A stretch of DNA of 64,000 nt from JAJDIA01 sp031555145. Lineage in GTDB: Bacteria > Bacteroidota > Bacteroidia > Bacteroidales > Tannerellaceae. The translations under genes were made by a program, and so were the position numbers. The notes below the pieces were generated by a model that saw nothing but the letters and a program-made list of their open reading frames with translations, did no database searches and was not told the DNA's origin. The stretch covers positions 1-64,000 of the forward strand of contig JAVBUR010000052.1 in assembly GCA_031555145.1 (NCBI GenBank), read 5' to 3'. Positions 44,939-54,402 of this stretch are shown one piece after another (within the stretch, counting starts at the first letter, position 1; every line of letters starts with the position of its first letter).

Positions 44939-45931
44939 ATGGCTATTTCTTTAAAAGATATTGCGATTGCTTTACAAGTATCCAAAACGACAGTATCCTG
45001 GGTATTGTCGGGTCGTGGAGATGAAAAGAAAATCAGCATGGCCATGCAGGAAAAAATTAAGGAGTATGCCCGGTTACACGATTATCATCCTAATTTCTTA
45101 GCAAAAAGCCTGAATTCAGGAGAAACCAATACGGTAGGATTGGTGATACCTTCCATTGCCGATACCTTTTATGCCCATATTGCCCGTGAAGTGGAACTGG
45201 AAGCGGAGAAAAGAGGATATACGGTTACCTTTTGTAGTTCGGAGGCTAACCCGGAGCGGGAAAGTAAAATGATCCGGATGCTGAAAGCCAAACAGGTGGA
45301 CGGATTAATCATTGCCGCTACCGAACACACGAAGGAAGAACTGGAAATACTGTTGAAAGAATCTTATCCCTTTGTATTGATTGACCGTTTCTTTCCCGGA
45401 CTGCAAACGAATTACGTCATTGTGGATAACGAAAGCGGTATACGCTGCCTCACGGAAAAAATTATTGCTCAAGGGCGAAAGAAGATTGCCTATATAACGA
45501 CTGACACTCACCTGGTGGTTATACGCAAACGATTGGACGGATATAAGAATGCGTTGACCAATGCCGGTATTCCGTTCGACCCGTCCCTTGTTGTTGAAGT
45601 GATCCGCAGTGAATACGAAAAGGATATCATCCGGAAGCTGAATGTTCTTCTCAACCGGATACCCGACGTGGACGGCTTTGTTTTTGCCACACATTACCTG
45701 GCAGAAGAATCCTTACGGTATTTTTATACAAATAACATTAATATGACTGAAAGAATGACGTTGGGATGTTTCCATCAAACAACATCCACCAGCATTCTGG
45801 CCCCACAAATGATTATTGTGGAACAACCGGTTGCCATGATCGGTCGACAATCGGTTGATATCTTGCTGCAAGCGATAAAAAACAAGCAAATGCCTGTTGT
45901 ACAGCAGGTATTGCCTGTGATTGTCAATTGA
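44939..45931 (+). CDS. LacI-family transcription regulator of the methyl-glycan operon
   Basis: The 330-residue protein has an N-terminal helix-turn-helix and hinge (ISLKDIAIALQVSKTTVSWV, then YHPNFLAKSLNSGETNTVGL, about residues 3-60). A periplasmic-binding-type effector domain follows (IPSIADTFYAHIAREVELEA, PFVLIDRFFPG, AYITTDTHLVVIRKRLDGYK). It presumably senses a sugar or glycan breakdown product and controls the operon starting at 46017. Matching CCGG-centred palindromes lie before its own gene and before that operon. The second recognition helix reads VSKTTVSWVLSG, close to the family norm. Confidence 0.9.
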   Translation: MAISLKDIAIALQVSKTTVSWVLSGRGDEKKISMAMQEKIKEYARLHDYHPNFLAKSLNSGETNTVGLVIPSIADTFYAHIAREVELEAEKRGYTVTFCSSEANPERESKMIRMLKAKQVDGLIIAATEHTKEELEILLKESYPFVLIDRFFPGLQTNYVIVDNESGIRCLTEKIIAQGRKKIAYITTDTHLVVIRKRLDGYKNALTNAGIPFDPSLVVEVIRSEYEKDIIRKLNVLLNRIPDVDGFVFATHYLAEESLRYFYTNNINMTERMTLGCFHQTTSTSILAPQMIIVEQPVAMIGRQSVDILLQAIKNKQMPVVQQVLPVIVN

Positions 45932-45952
45932 ACCTCTTTTTTATAGTCAATA

Positions 45953-45968
45953 ACTTAACCGGTTAAGT
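45953..45968. promoter_or_regulatory. Perfect 16-bp LacI-type operator (O2)
   Basis: ACTTAACCGGTTAAGT is a perfect palindrome centred on CCGG, 22 bp after the regulator stop and 48 bp before the next gene. A shared form lies in the regulator's own promoter. A central CG within an inverted repeat is the normal LacI-family operator layout. Confidence 0.75.
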
Positions 45969-46016
45969 CATTGAGCTTAGCTTACGTCTAAAAACCATTT
46001 AAACGCAATTACTGCG

Positions 46017-46718
46017 ATGATTCATGAAGTATGCATGCAGTCGCTTTCTTATGCCGACCTCTACACGGATCCGAAAGAGATTGCCCGTTCTCTTGGCTAC
46101 GGAGAGGCAATGCCCCATCCAGATATACAGGTTGTATTGACTCGGCACTTGTCTGAAGTCAGCACATTCACCACCTATACGTTTGGTTACAGGCATATAG
46201 AGGGAGAAGTGATCGGCAACCAACAGGTGAAACTGGATGAAACGCTGTTTACCCCCCGAAAAATTATCACCCGGCACCTTCGCGGAAGCCGGTCTTTCCT
46301 GCTACTGGTGGCCACTGTGGGAAAGGAATTCGACGGGTGGATGAAGGCTAAATGCCTCCTGCCGGATATGCTCGAGGCTTTTATAGCGGATACGTTGGGT
46401 TCGGTTCTCGTGGAAGCTATTGTACAGTATACCTTGCAATATCTTGAGACAGTCATGCGTAAGGAAGGTATGACGATCACCAATTCGTACAGCCCTGGCT
46501 ACTGCGGGTGGGATATCAGCGAGCAAGCCTTGTTTTTCTCCCTGCTGCCTCCAGACTTTGGAGGAATTTCCCTCACCAATGTCAACCTGATGCAACCCAT
46601 CAAGTCGGTGAGCGCTTTGGTTGGCGTGGGAGTAGGATTAGAACGGAAACCTTATGGATGTTCATTGTGCACAATGAAACATTGCTATAAGCGATCTGAT
46701 GTGTACATCTCTTTGTAA
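46017..46718 (+). CDS. Stand-alone MetH reactivation-domain-like protein (corrinoid activation)
   Basis: The 233-residue protein resembles the S-adenosylmethionine-binding activation domain of B12-dependent methionine synthase without the rest of MetH. The clearest part is TNSYSPGYCGWDISEQALFF (about residues 154-173), the family signature. A C-terminal CSLCTMKHCYKR carries a C-x2-C-x4-C cluster. Free-standing versions occur beside corrinoid methyltransferase genes and are thought to help reactivate Co(II)-corrinoid. It is the first gene after the operator and is followed 54 bp later by SusC. The cysteine cluster could hold a metal or Fe-S centre, an inference. Confidence 0.78.
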   Translation: MIHEVCMQSLSYADLYTDPKEIARSLGYGEAMPHPDIQVVLTRHLSEVSTFTTYTFGYRHIEGEVIGNQQVKLDETLFTPRKIITRHLRGSRSFLLLVATVGKEFDGWMKAKCLLPDMLEAFIADTLGSVLVEAIVQYTLQYLETVMRKEGMTITNSYSPGYCGWDISEQALFFSLLPPDFGGISLTNVNLMQPIKSVSALVGVGVGLERKPYGCSLCTMKHCYKRSDVYISL

Positions 46719-46772
46719 ACACAATTACTAACACGATCAAAAAATGGATTTGATCTTAAATTTATTATTACC

Positions 46773-49700
46773 ATGCGAGTCTTAAATAGTTTTATTTGCT
46801 TGGCCATCACGCTGTTATATGCGAGTGTGCCGGGTAGTTCCTCTCTCTTGGCAGCCGAACGTCAGGTAAATCAACAGTCGGCTTTCCAAGTGACCGGCAA
46901 CGTGGTGGATAGTCAGCAGATGCCCCTGTTAGGTGTACATGTCAAAATAAAAGGAGCATCGACGGGTACAGTAACCGATATGAATGGAACATTCTCGATC
47001 ACGGTACCAGATAGAAATACAGTACTTATTTTTTCGTATGTGGGATTTGTCACCCGTGAGGTCGAAGCCGGTAACAGCCGACATGTGGTAATGGCAGAAG
47101 ATACACAGGAACTGGAAGAATTTGTGGTGATCGGATATGGAGTACAGCGAAAGTCTGACCTGACCGGTGCGGTGGCACAGGTTAGCGCCGGAGAAATTGT
47201 CGAACGCCAGGTTATCAATCCCGTGGATGCTTTGAGCGGGCGGGTAGCCGGTGTACAGGTAAACAATAACTCCGGGCGGCCGGGCGGCAGCATGAGCATC
47301 GTGATCCGCGGATTTAATTCGATCAATGCCTCCAACTCGCCTTTATTCGTGATTGACGGGGTTGTTGGTGCGGATATCAACCTGATCAATCCCAATGAAA
47401 TTGAATCGATGAACGTATTGAAGGATGCGTCATCCACCGCTATTTACGGGGCAAGAGGAGCAGCAGGGGTCGTCATTGTAACTACCAAAAGAGGCGATTT
47501 CTCATCCGGAACCAATGTTACCTATAGCCTTAGCCTGGGGGTCAGCAAAGCGGCTAAAAAACTGGAAATGCTTTCAGCTGACGGGTTTATGCAGGTTTTG
47601 AACCAAGGGTTTGTCAACGATGGGTTTGAACCGATCGACTGGCACAAAGCCAATCCGGCGTTGTTCCATACCGACGGAAGCCCGATCTATGATACCAACT
47701 GGCAGGACGAGACATTACGCACCGCTTTTTCCAACCGGCATTACCTGACGGTGAATACCGGTTCGCAAACCTCGCGGACAGCAGTGTCACTGGGGTACCA
47801 GAATGAGCAGGGTATCATGGAGGAGTCGTGGTACACCCGCTACAACGCCAAATTGGCCAACGATACGAAAATTGGCGAGCGTATTCGGTTTTCCACCATC
47901 CTGAATTATAATTATGTCACCGAAAACCGGACGGATGACTTTGGTGTGGGGGGCATCAATACACCCCGTTCGATGTTGGAATGTTTTCCGATCCTGCCTG
48001 TCACTTATGGCGATGGGAGATATGCTAAGTTTAAAGATTTCAAGTATCCTTCTACCTTATTGGCAAACGGATCGCCGATGTTGGATGCAAACGGACGCAA
48101 GCGGGTGGACTACAATAACCTGGGAGCATTCTGGGGATACTCGGACAATCCGGTGCAATTGAGCCGGGATATTGACCGTGTTCTCACCACCAATCAGTTG
48201 CTGGGTAATATGGATCTGTCTATAAACCTGATTGATGGCCTGACGCTGAAATCGACCGCGGCGGCCGAAGTGAAATGGTTCAAAGAAGCGGTATATACCG
48301 GATCAGACCTGGTTGAATTCTCCTCATCGGGTGCCTATGCTTACCAGGGTGTAAATAACCATATTTACTGGCAAAGCGAGAATTTTCTGACCTATGATAA
48401 ACTGTTCGGTGTACATAAGGTGAACCTGATGGCGGGAGCTTCCTGGAGTGGTGCGTTTACCGAAGGATTAACCGGTTCGGGAAGGGGATTTACGTCTGAC
48501 TTCTATAAATACTATAATGTCGGGCTGGCCGAAAAACCGGGAATTCCCGCCACAAGCTGGTCTGAATGGAAAATGAACTCTTACTATGCCCGCGCTAACT
48601 ATGCGTACAAAGGCAAGTATCTGGCTACGGTGACGGGGCGTTATGATGGCTCTTCTGTTTTTGGAGCCGACCACCGGTATGCTTTCTTCCCTTCGGCCGC
48701 TCTGGCATGGGTGCTGAAGGAAGAACGTTTCCTTGCGGATGTGGATTTCCTGTCAAACCTGAAACTGAGGTTGAGTGCGGGGCAGACTGGCAATGCGGGG
48801 ATTGGTGCTTATTCCACCCTGGCTACGTTGGGCAGTTCGAATGTGACTTTTGCTGACAAGACATTACAAAAAGGGACCATTCAGTCTGGTATGCCCAATG
48901 CCAATCTGAAATGGGAAACGACCACCCAATACGATGCCGGGCTGGATGTGGGACTTTTCAACAATCGGATCTACCTGGGTTTTGATTACTATTATAAAGA
49001 TACCAAAGACCTGTTGCTGGCCAAGCCTGTGAGTTGGGTGAATGGCTATGGGTCGGTTATGGACAATATCGGACAGGTACGAAACAAGGGGGTTGAAGTC
49101 ACTCTGAATACCCGGAATATCAGCCGGAAAGATTTCGATTGGCAGAGTACGGTCATTTTCAGTACGAATAAAAACGAGGTGGTAAAACTTTCGGGTGATG
49201 ATTCGGACATTTGGAGCGCCGGTTTTATCGGTGTCAACTATTCGTTGATCCGGAAAGGGGAAGCGCTTAATACTGTGTATGGGCTGAAACGTGCCGGCAC
49301 TGGCACCTGGGGATCCGAAGAGGCAACCGAAGCCGCTAAATATAATAAAAAGCCGGGTGACAAGAAATACGTGGATCGTAATAACGACGGTGTTATCAAC
49401 TACCAGGATGATGGTTATGTACTGGGTAACCTGTTCCCCGATTTTGAAGTCACATTCAGCAATACCATTGTGTATAAGAATGTAGATTTCTCACTTGATA
49501 TCCAGGCAAAAAGCGGGAATAAGGCTGTTAATCTGGGCCGGATCACCAACGAACAGCGTACCTGGTATGCCAACAGTTTCAACTCGTTACTGGATTATTG
49601 GACTCCGGAAAACCAACAGACCATGATCGAACGTCCGCGTACCTGCATGCCTTTTGGCGGAAGTCCCCAGGAATTACAGATTGACGACGATTTGATTGAA

Positions 49701-49943
49701 GATGCCTCTTACATCCGTTTCAAGAACATGGTAGTGGGTTATAACCTGCCGGAAAAGGCTGCCCGGAAAATATTCCTGAAAGGGTTACGCGTATATGTCA
49801 ATCTGGAAAACTTCCTGCTGTTGACAAACTATTCGGGATACGACCCGGAAGTGCGCAATATGGGAGGCTTTAGCCAGGGTGTTGAATTCTTCGGACATCC
49901 AAAACCAATGAATATTAATCTGGGTGTCAATGTCAAATTTTAA
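46773..49943 (+). CDS. SusC-family TonB-dependent outer-membrane transporter
   Basis: The 1056-residue protein has a signal peptide (ITLLYASVPGSSSLLAAE) and a CarboxypepD_reg-like domain (VTGNVVDSQQMPLLGVHVKI, about 40-110). The SusC-specific TonB box region is ELEEFVVIGYGVQRKSDLTG, then the plug (INPVDALSGRVAGVQVNNNS ... SMSIVIRGFNSINASNSPLF) and a 22-strand barrel ending NINLGVNVKF. It should import an oligosaccharide together with the SusD partner. Cargo is not readable from sequence. The SusD gene begins 26 bp later. Confidence 0.95.
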   Translation: MRVLNSFICLAITLLYASVPGSSSLLAAERQVNQQSAFQVTGNVVDSQQMPLLGVHVKIKGASTGTVTDMNGTFSITVPDRNTVLIFSYVGFVTREVEAGNSRHVVMAEDTQELEEFVVIGYGVQRKSDLTGAVAQVSAGEIVERQVINPVDALSGRVAGVQVNNNSGRPGGSMSIVIRGFNSINASNSPLFVIDGVVGADINLINPNEIESMNVLKDASSTAIYGARGAAGVVIVTTKRGDFSSGTNVTYSLSLGVSKAAKKLEMLSADGFMQVLNQGFVNDGFEPIDWHKANPALFHTDGSPIYDTNWQDETLRTAFSNRHYLTVNTGSQTSRTAVSLGYQNEQGIMEESWYTRYNAKLANDTKIGERIRFSTILNYNYVTENRTDDFGVGGINTPRSMLECFPILPVTYGDGRYAKFKDFKYPSTLLANGSPMLDANGRKRVDYNNLGAFWGYSDNPVQLSRDIDRVLTTNQLLGNMDLSINLIDGLTLKSTAAAEVKWFKEAVYTGSDLVEFSSSGAYAYQGVNNHIYWQSENFLTYDKLFGVHKVNLMAGASWSGAFTEGLTGSGRGFTSDFYKYYNVGLAEKPGIPATSWSEWKMNSYYARANYAYKGKYLATVTGRYDGSSVFGADHRYAFFPSAALAWVLKEERFLADVDFLSNLKLRLSAGQTGNAGIGAYSTLATLGSSNVTFADKTLQKGTIQSGMPNANLKWETTTQYDAGLDVGLFNNRIYLGFDYYYKDTKDLLLAKPVSWVNGYGSVMDNIGQVRNKGVEVTLNTRNISRKDFDWQSTVIFSTNKNEVVKLSGDDSDIWSAGFIGVNYSLIRKGEALNTVYGLKRAGTGTWGSEEATEAAKYNKKPGDKKYVDRNNDGVINYQDDGYVLGNLFPDFEVTFSNTIVYKNVDFSLDIQAKSGNKAVNLGRITNEQRTWYANSFNSLLDYWTPENQQTMIERPRTCMPFGGSPQELQIDDDLIEDASYIRFKNMVVGYNLPEKAARKIFLKGLRVYVNLENFLLLTNYSGYDPEVRNMGGFSQGVEFFGHPKPMNINLGVNVKF

Positions 49944-49968
49944 TCAACAAACAAAAAATACAAGTAGT

Positions 49969-51480
49969 ATGAAAAATCATTTTTTAGGTGTCCTGACCGT
50001 GTGCATCATAGGACTGATGGCTGTCTCCTGTGAAGATTTCCTGGACACACCTCCCCGGTCAACACAAACAGCCGATCAATTCTACCAGAATGAGAAAGAA
50101 GTGCAGAATGCAGTGAACGGACTGTATGCCTGGATAGGTAACCGTTTCAATTATACGGCTTATGGAGAATCGCCGGCATTTATGCTGGAATATCCCACCG
50201 GGCAGGGACGTTATACGGAAGGACAGCAATCATTGGCGAATCCTGATTTTGAAAAACTGATCTATTGGGATAGGGGATACGTGGAGCATTGGTGGTCTTC
50301 ATCTTATTACGGGATCGAAGCCTGCAATATGGCTCTGGACGGTATGTCTAAATTACCCGATTCGGATAACCTGAGCCGTTTGAGAGGGGAAACGTATTTC
50401 CTGCGTGCTCATTATTACTATATCCTGGTACGTGTCTTTGGCGATGTGCCGCTTAAGCTGACGAAAACAGAAAAACCTGCAGACGGGATGTTGCCGAAAA
50501 CACCGGTGAAAGAAATATATGAGCAGGCGATCATTCCCAGCCTGGAAGCTGCCGAGCAGTGCAAGATCACCAATGAACCTTCTTCCGGTCGGGTATCCAT
50601 GAACGCCGTGAAAGCCCTTTTCGCACAGGTCTATTTGTCCATGGCCGGGGCACCGCTCGGGCAAACAGACAAATATGCATTGGCGGCACAAAAAGCCCGG
50701 GAGGTGATCTCTTCTAATAAGTTCCGGTTGTTGCAGTCTGACGGACAATTGAGCTGGTTTGAGAAATTCAGAAATATGGAGTATGATAATACCGGTGAAT
50801 ATGTGTTGATGGCCAATTATGGCCCGTCGCCCGCACCCCGGCAGCACTATTCTCAATTCCTCACTCCGGTGGGGGTGAGCAACCTAACCGGTTTTGTGGG
50901 ATTTGGTTCCCTGATGCCCCGGATGGAGTTTCTTCAATCGTTTGAAGCGGGTGATTTGCGTGCAAAGGAAAAAGGTTTCTTCTTCACCAGCTATCCCAAT
51001 AAGGATAATCCGGCGAACATGCTGACTTTCGAGACATCCATCTATAAGTTCTTTGAACCAACACTGATAGGGCAGGGAGGTAATTGCGGAAAGAGCCTGC
51101 CACTGATTCGCTATGCGGAGATATTGCTTACGTATGCAGAAGCACAGGCTCAATCCGGTGCTGTGGATGAGATGGCTGTCCAATCGGTCAATTCCATCCG
51201 CACAAGAGCAGGTTTAGCTCCTGTGGTGACGGATATTTCAGGGAATAAAGACAAATTTATTGAAGAGGTCAGGAAGCAACGGGTGTTTGAACTTTGCTTT
51301 GAGAATGTGGCCTTTTTTGATATGGTGCGTACGCAGCAAATCTGGGATATGAAGCAACAGAGATTTGTTCCGCTAAATGGATTCCAATTGCCGACCGGTG
51401 CTACATTCAACACCGACAAGCATTGTTACTTCCCGATCCCGCTGCGTGAGATCCAGATCAATCCGGAATTAGGGAAATAG
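49969..51480 (+). CDS. SusD/RagB-family glycan-binding lipoprotein
   Basis: From ATG at 49969 the product is 503 residues with a lipobox (GLMAVSCEDFLD). The frame is open upstream to 49924, inside susC, but the signal sits directly after 49969. SusD features are visible: CEDFLDTPPRSTQTADQFYQ, AVNGLYAWIG, FLRAHYYYILVRVFGDVPLK and the TPR-like helices, ending in FPIPLREIQINPELGK. It covers the SusC pore on the cell surface and binds glycan. The aromatic binding platform cannot be placed without modelling. Confidence 0.94.
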   Translation: MKNHFLGVLTVCIIGLMAVSCEDFLDTPPRSTQTADQFYQNEKEVQNAVNGLYAWIGNRFNYTAYGESPAFMLEYPTGQGRYTEGQQSLANPDFEKLIYWDRGYVEHWWSSSYYGIEACNMALDGMSKLPDSDNLSRLRGETYFLRAHYYYILVRVFGDVPLKLTKTEKPADGMLPKTPVKEIYEQAIIPSLEAAEQCKITNEPSSGRVSMNAVKALFAQVYLSMAGAPLGQTDKYALAAQKAREVISSNKFRLLQSDGQLSWFEKFRNMEYDNTGEYVLMANYGPSPAPRQHYSQFLTPVGVSNLTGFVGFGSLMPRMEFLQSFEAGDLRAKEKGFFFTSYPNKDNPANMLTFETSIYKFFEPTLIGQGGNCGKSLPLIRYAEILLTYAEAQAQSGAVDEMAVQSVNSIRTRAGLAPVVTDISGNKDKFIEEVRKQRVFELCFENVAFFDMVRTQQIWDMKQQRFVPLNGFQLPTGATFNTDKHCYFPIPLREIQINPELGK

Positions 51481-51508
51481 GCTATTTCTATAAACAAACT
51501 AAAAACGT

Positions 51509-54379
51509 ATGTGTATGAAACGATTTATCATTTTATCGCTTATGGTATGTATGGTGACAGGTATAGCGGCGCAATATGCGACAGTGAAGTACCCGGAGCC
51601 TTATCGGTATGAGAAGCGGGATGGAAAGCTGAAGATACTGGTGCAAGTTCCCGTGCGGACAGGAACCGGAGCGTCGGTTCGTGTGACATTGGACGGATCG
51701 GCAGTGGAAGTCTCCGGCATCACTCCGGAACAATTGGAGATATGGTTGCCACTGGTTGGTGAAAAACAACAGTTACAGGTGTTTGTCGGAAAGCAGAAGA
51801 CACCGGTTGTCTCGCAACTTTTCTCGCCTCTGATACCGAAGGACTGGGGGTATTTTCAACAGGGAATGGTTCATATAATCTCTTCCTCCCATCAGGATAT
51901 CGCCTGGATGAATACCCCAGACTCCTGTAGGGTCGATCGCATTTACAATATAATTAATCCTGCCCTAAAAATGATGGAGGCTGATCCGGACTTTGCTTTC
52001 GGGATGGAGCAGACGCTAAACCTGATGGAGTTTCTGGAAGAGTTTCCCAATCGTAAACCGGAGGTGATGCGGCTTTACAAAGAAGGACGGTTTACCTGGG
52101 GTGCCACGTATAATCAGCCTTACGAAGGGCTTGAATCAGGCGAACAGCTGGTACGCCAGGCTTACTACGGACGTAAATGGATTAAGGAAAACCTACCGGG
52201 ATGCGATGATGTGACAGCCTATAATATTGATGTGCCCGGTCGTACGCTCCAAATGCCGCAGATATTGGCTAAGAGTGGTATTAAAAATCTGTTTGTCAGT
52301 CGAATGCGGGAGGGATTATACGATTGGTATAGCCCGGATGGTTCGAAAATATTTACCTATACCCCCGGTAATTACGGTTGGGGCATGTTAGTCTGGAAGT
52401 TTTTCGACAAAGATGCAGTTACTGCTTTTCACGAACTCCATCATCGTACGGTGATATGGGGGGATTATTATAAGAAACATAACATTCCTCCTCATTATGC
52501 CGTAGTGATCAGTGAAGATGCCCGGAAAGCCGCTAATTACCATCAGGTGATAGAAGAATGGAACCGGATTGCAGCCCTGTCGGATATTCCGCTTCCCACA
52601 TTGAAGCATTCTACTGCCGAGGCTTTTTTCGCACAGGTGAACACGCCGGCTTCCCGATTGGAAGTGGTGTCGGGAGAACGTCCTGATCTCTGGTTGTATA
52701 TCCACGGGCCGGCCCATTATCAGGCGATCAAAGCCAAACGGGAGGCCGGTGTATTGCTGCCGGCCGCAGAAATGTTTACCACGTTTCATTGGCTCATGAA
52801 CAATAAGCAAACGGTCTATCCCCGCGAGCGGTTTGATAAGGCCTGGATGGCATCCATCTATCCGGATCATGGCTGGGGGGGAAAGAACGGTGATATAACC
52901 GACAGTATTTTCAGGGCCAGTCTGGAATTAGCCCGCGATATGGGAAAGGAACTGTTGGATGAGGCTTTGACAGGGATATCCGATCAGGTTACCACTCGAA
53001 AGAAAAATGCGCTGGTGGTCTATAATGACCTTCACTGGATGCGTTCGGATATCGTCACCTTTGAGGTGGATGGGAAACTGGGTAAGTCGATTGTCGTCAA
53101 GGACGAAACCGGCCAGACAATCCCTGCTCAGTTCACCCATCAGGGAGAAACGATAACCCTGAAATTCCTGGCGGAGAATGTGCCTTCCATCGGATATAAA
53201 ACCTATTATATCCACACAGGCAAAGCAGTAAACACTCCTCCCTTATCTATCGCGCAAAACAATAATTTTTACGAAAACAACTTCTACCGGGTAACGTTGG
53301 GTAAGGGCGGTATCGAAAGCCTGTATGATAAACAACTGGATAAAGAACTGCTCAATACCACCAAATTTGAGGGAGGTGACATCATGCATGTAGGGTATTA
53401 TGGAAACGGTGCGGGTGAATTTGCCCAGATCCCGTTGCCTCAACCGGGTGATATGACGTTGCTAAGTGATCAGCAGGGTCTCTGGAAAATGGTAGAGAAT
53501 GGTCCGTTATACACGACCTACGAGCATACGCAACCCATGAAACATACGGATGTAACCCAGCGTATTTGTATCTATCATGATCTGAAGAAGATCGACTTCG
53601 ACGTCACGCTCGGTCATTTCGATGGAACACACAACCGGCAGTTCCGGATGGCTCTTCCTTTAAATATGGACAATGCCACGATCCACTATGAGGTACCTAT
53701 GGGTGTGTTGCAGGCAGGTCGGGATGAAATGAAGACTGTACCCGGAGGTTGGGCCTGGGGAGGTACATATCGGCAACGTCCGGAGGAAATCCATCCCCGT
53801 GAAATACAGAATTTTATTTCGGCCAGCGGCAATGGGTTCGGGCTTACATTGTCTTCTCCCGTAGCTGTGGCTGATTGGATCGACCCGTCGCGTGAAGCGG
53901 TGAATTATCCGGTGCTACAGGGCATCTTGCTCTCTTCTCATAAAAGTTGTCATGGCTTGGGGAACTGGTATGAACAGAAAGGAACCCATCAATACACCTT
54001 CTCCCTGCAGTCGCATGCCGAGGGATGGGGAAACGGGTATCAATTCGGAATGGAAGCCAATCGACCTTTACATGCCGTACTGAAAGAGGAGGCTTCCAAC
54101 GGGAAATTACCCGCTACCCTGAGTTTTCTTTCTGCTTCGGATCCGTTTGTACAGGTGACTACCGTAAAGAAAAGTGATGCGGATGACGGCGTGATTGTCC
54201 GTATGACGGAAATGAAGGGAAAGGATTCGGATGTCAGGATCAATCTGCCGCTTCCGGTCAGACAGGTTATCCAGACCAACCTGATTGAAGAAGAACAGAA
54301 ACTGCGGAATACCAGTGGAGAGGTGTTTATGTTGCCTGTCGGGCATCATGCCATCGAAACCTATAAGCTGTTGTTTTAA
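51509..54379 (+). CDS. GH38-family alpha-mannosidase
   Basis: The 956-residue protein has a signal peptide (MKRFIILSLMVCMVTGIAAQ; ATG at 51509 or 51515). GH38 hallmarks are the zinc-binding HIISSSHQDIAWM (His128, Asp130) and the nucleophile region AYNIDVPGRTLQMPQILAKS (Asp241). A further conserved TFHWLMNNKQTVYPRE block is followed by the C-terminal beta-sandwich domains with FYENNFYRVTLGKGGIESLY and HNRQFRMALPLNMDNATIHY. The family removes alpha-linked mannose, with retention. No lipobox is seen, so it is probably periplasmic. It sits directly between SusCD and the MFS/corrinoid genes, so mannosides are the likely diet of the system. Confidence 0.9.
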   Translation: MCMKRFIILSLMVCMVTGIAAQYATVKYPEPYRYEKRDGKLKILVQVPVRTGTGASVRVTLDGSAVEVSGITPEQLEIWLPLVGEKQQLQVFVGKQKTPVVSQLFSPLIPKDWGYFQQGMVHIISSSHQDIAWMNTPDSCRVDRIYNIINPALKMMEADPDFAFGMEQTLNLMEFLEEFPNRKPEVMRLYKEGRFTWGATYNQPYEGLESGEQLVRQAYYGRKWIKENLPGCDDVTAYNIDVPGRTLQMPQILAKSGIKNLFVSRMREGLYDWYSPDGSKIFTYTPGNYGWGMLVWKFFDKDAVTAFHELHHRTVIWGDYYKKHNIPPHYAVVISEDARKAANYHQVIEEWNRIAALSDIPLPTLKHSTAEAFFAQVNTPASRLEVVSGERPDLWLYIHGPAHYQAIKAKREAGVLLPAAEMFTTFHWLMNNKQTVYPRERFDKAWMASIYPDHGWGGKNGDITDSIFRASLELARDMGKELLDEALTGISDQVTTRKKNALVVYNDLHWMRSDIVTFEVDGKLGKSIVVKDETGQTIPAQFTHQGETITLKFLAENVPSIGYKTYYIHTGKAVNTPPLSIAQNNNFYENNFYRVTLGKGGIESLYDKQLDKELLNTTKFEGGDIMHVGYYGNGAGEFAQIPLPQPGDMTLLSDQQGLWKMVENGPLYTTYEHTQPMKHTDVTQRICIYHDLKKIDFDVTLGHFDGTHNRQFRMALPLNMDNATIHYEVPMGVLQAGRDEMKTVPGGWAWGGTYRQRPEEIHPREIQNFISASGNGFGLTLSSPVAVADWIDPSREAVNYPVLQGILLSSHKSCHGLGNWYEQKGTHQYTFSLQSHAEGWGNGYQFGMEANRPLHAVLKEEASNGKLPATLSFLSASDPFVQVTTVKKSDADDGVIVRMTEMKGKDSDVRINLPLPVRQVIQTNLIEEEQKLRNTSGEVFMLPVGHHAIETYKLLF

Positions 54380-54402
54380 CCCTATAAACCGGTCGGAAGA
54401 GT

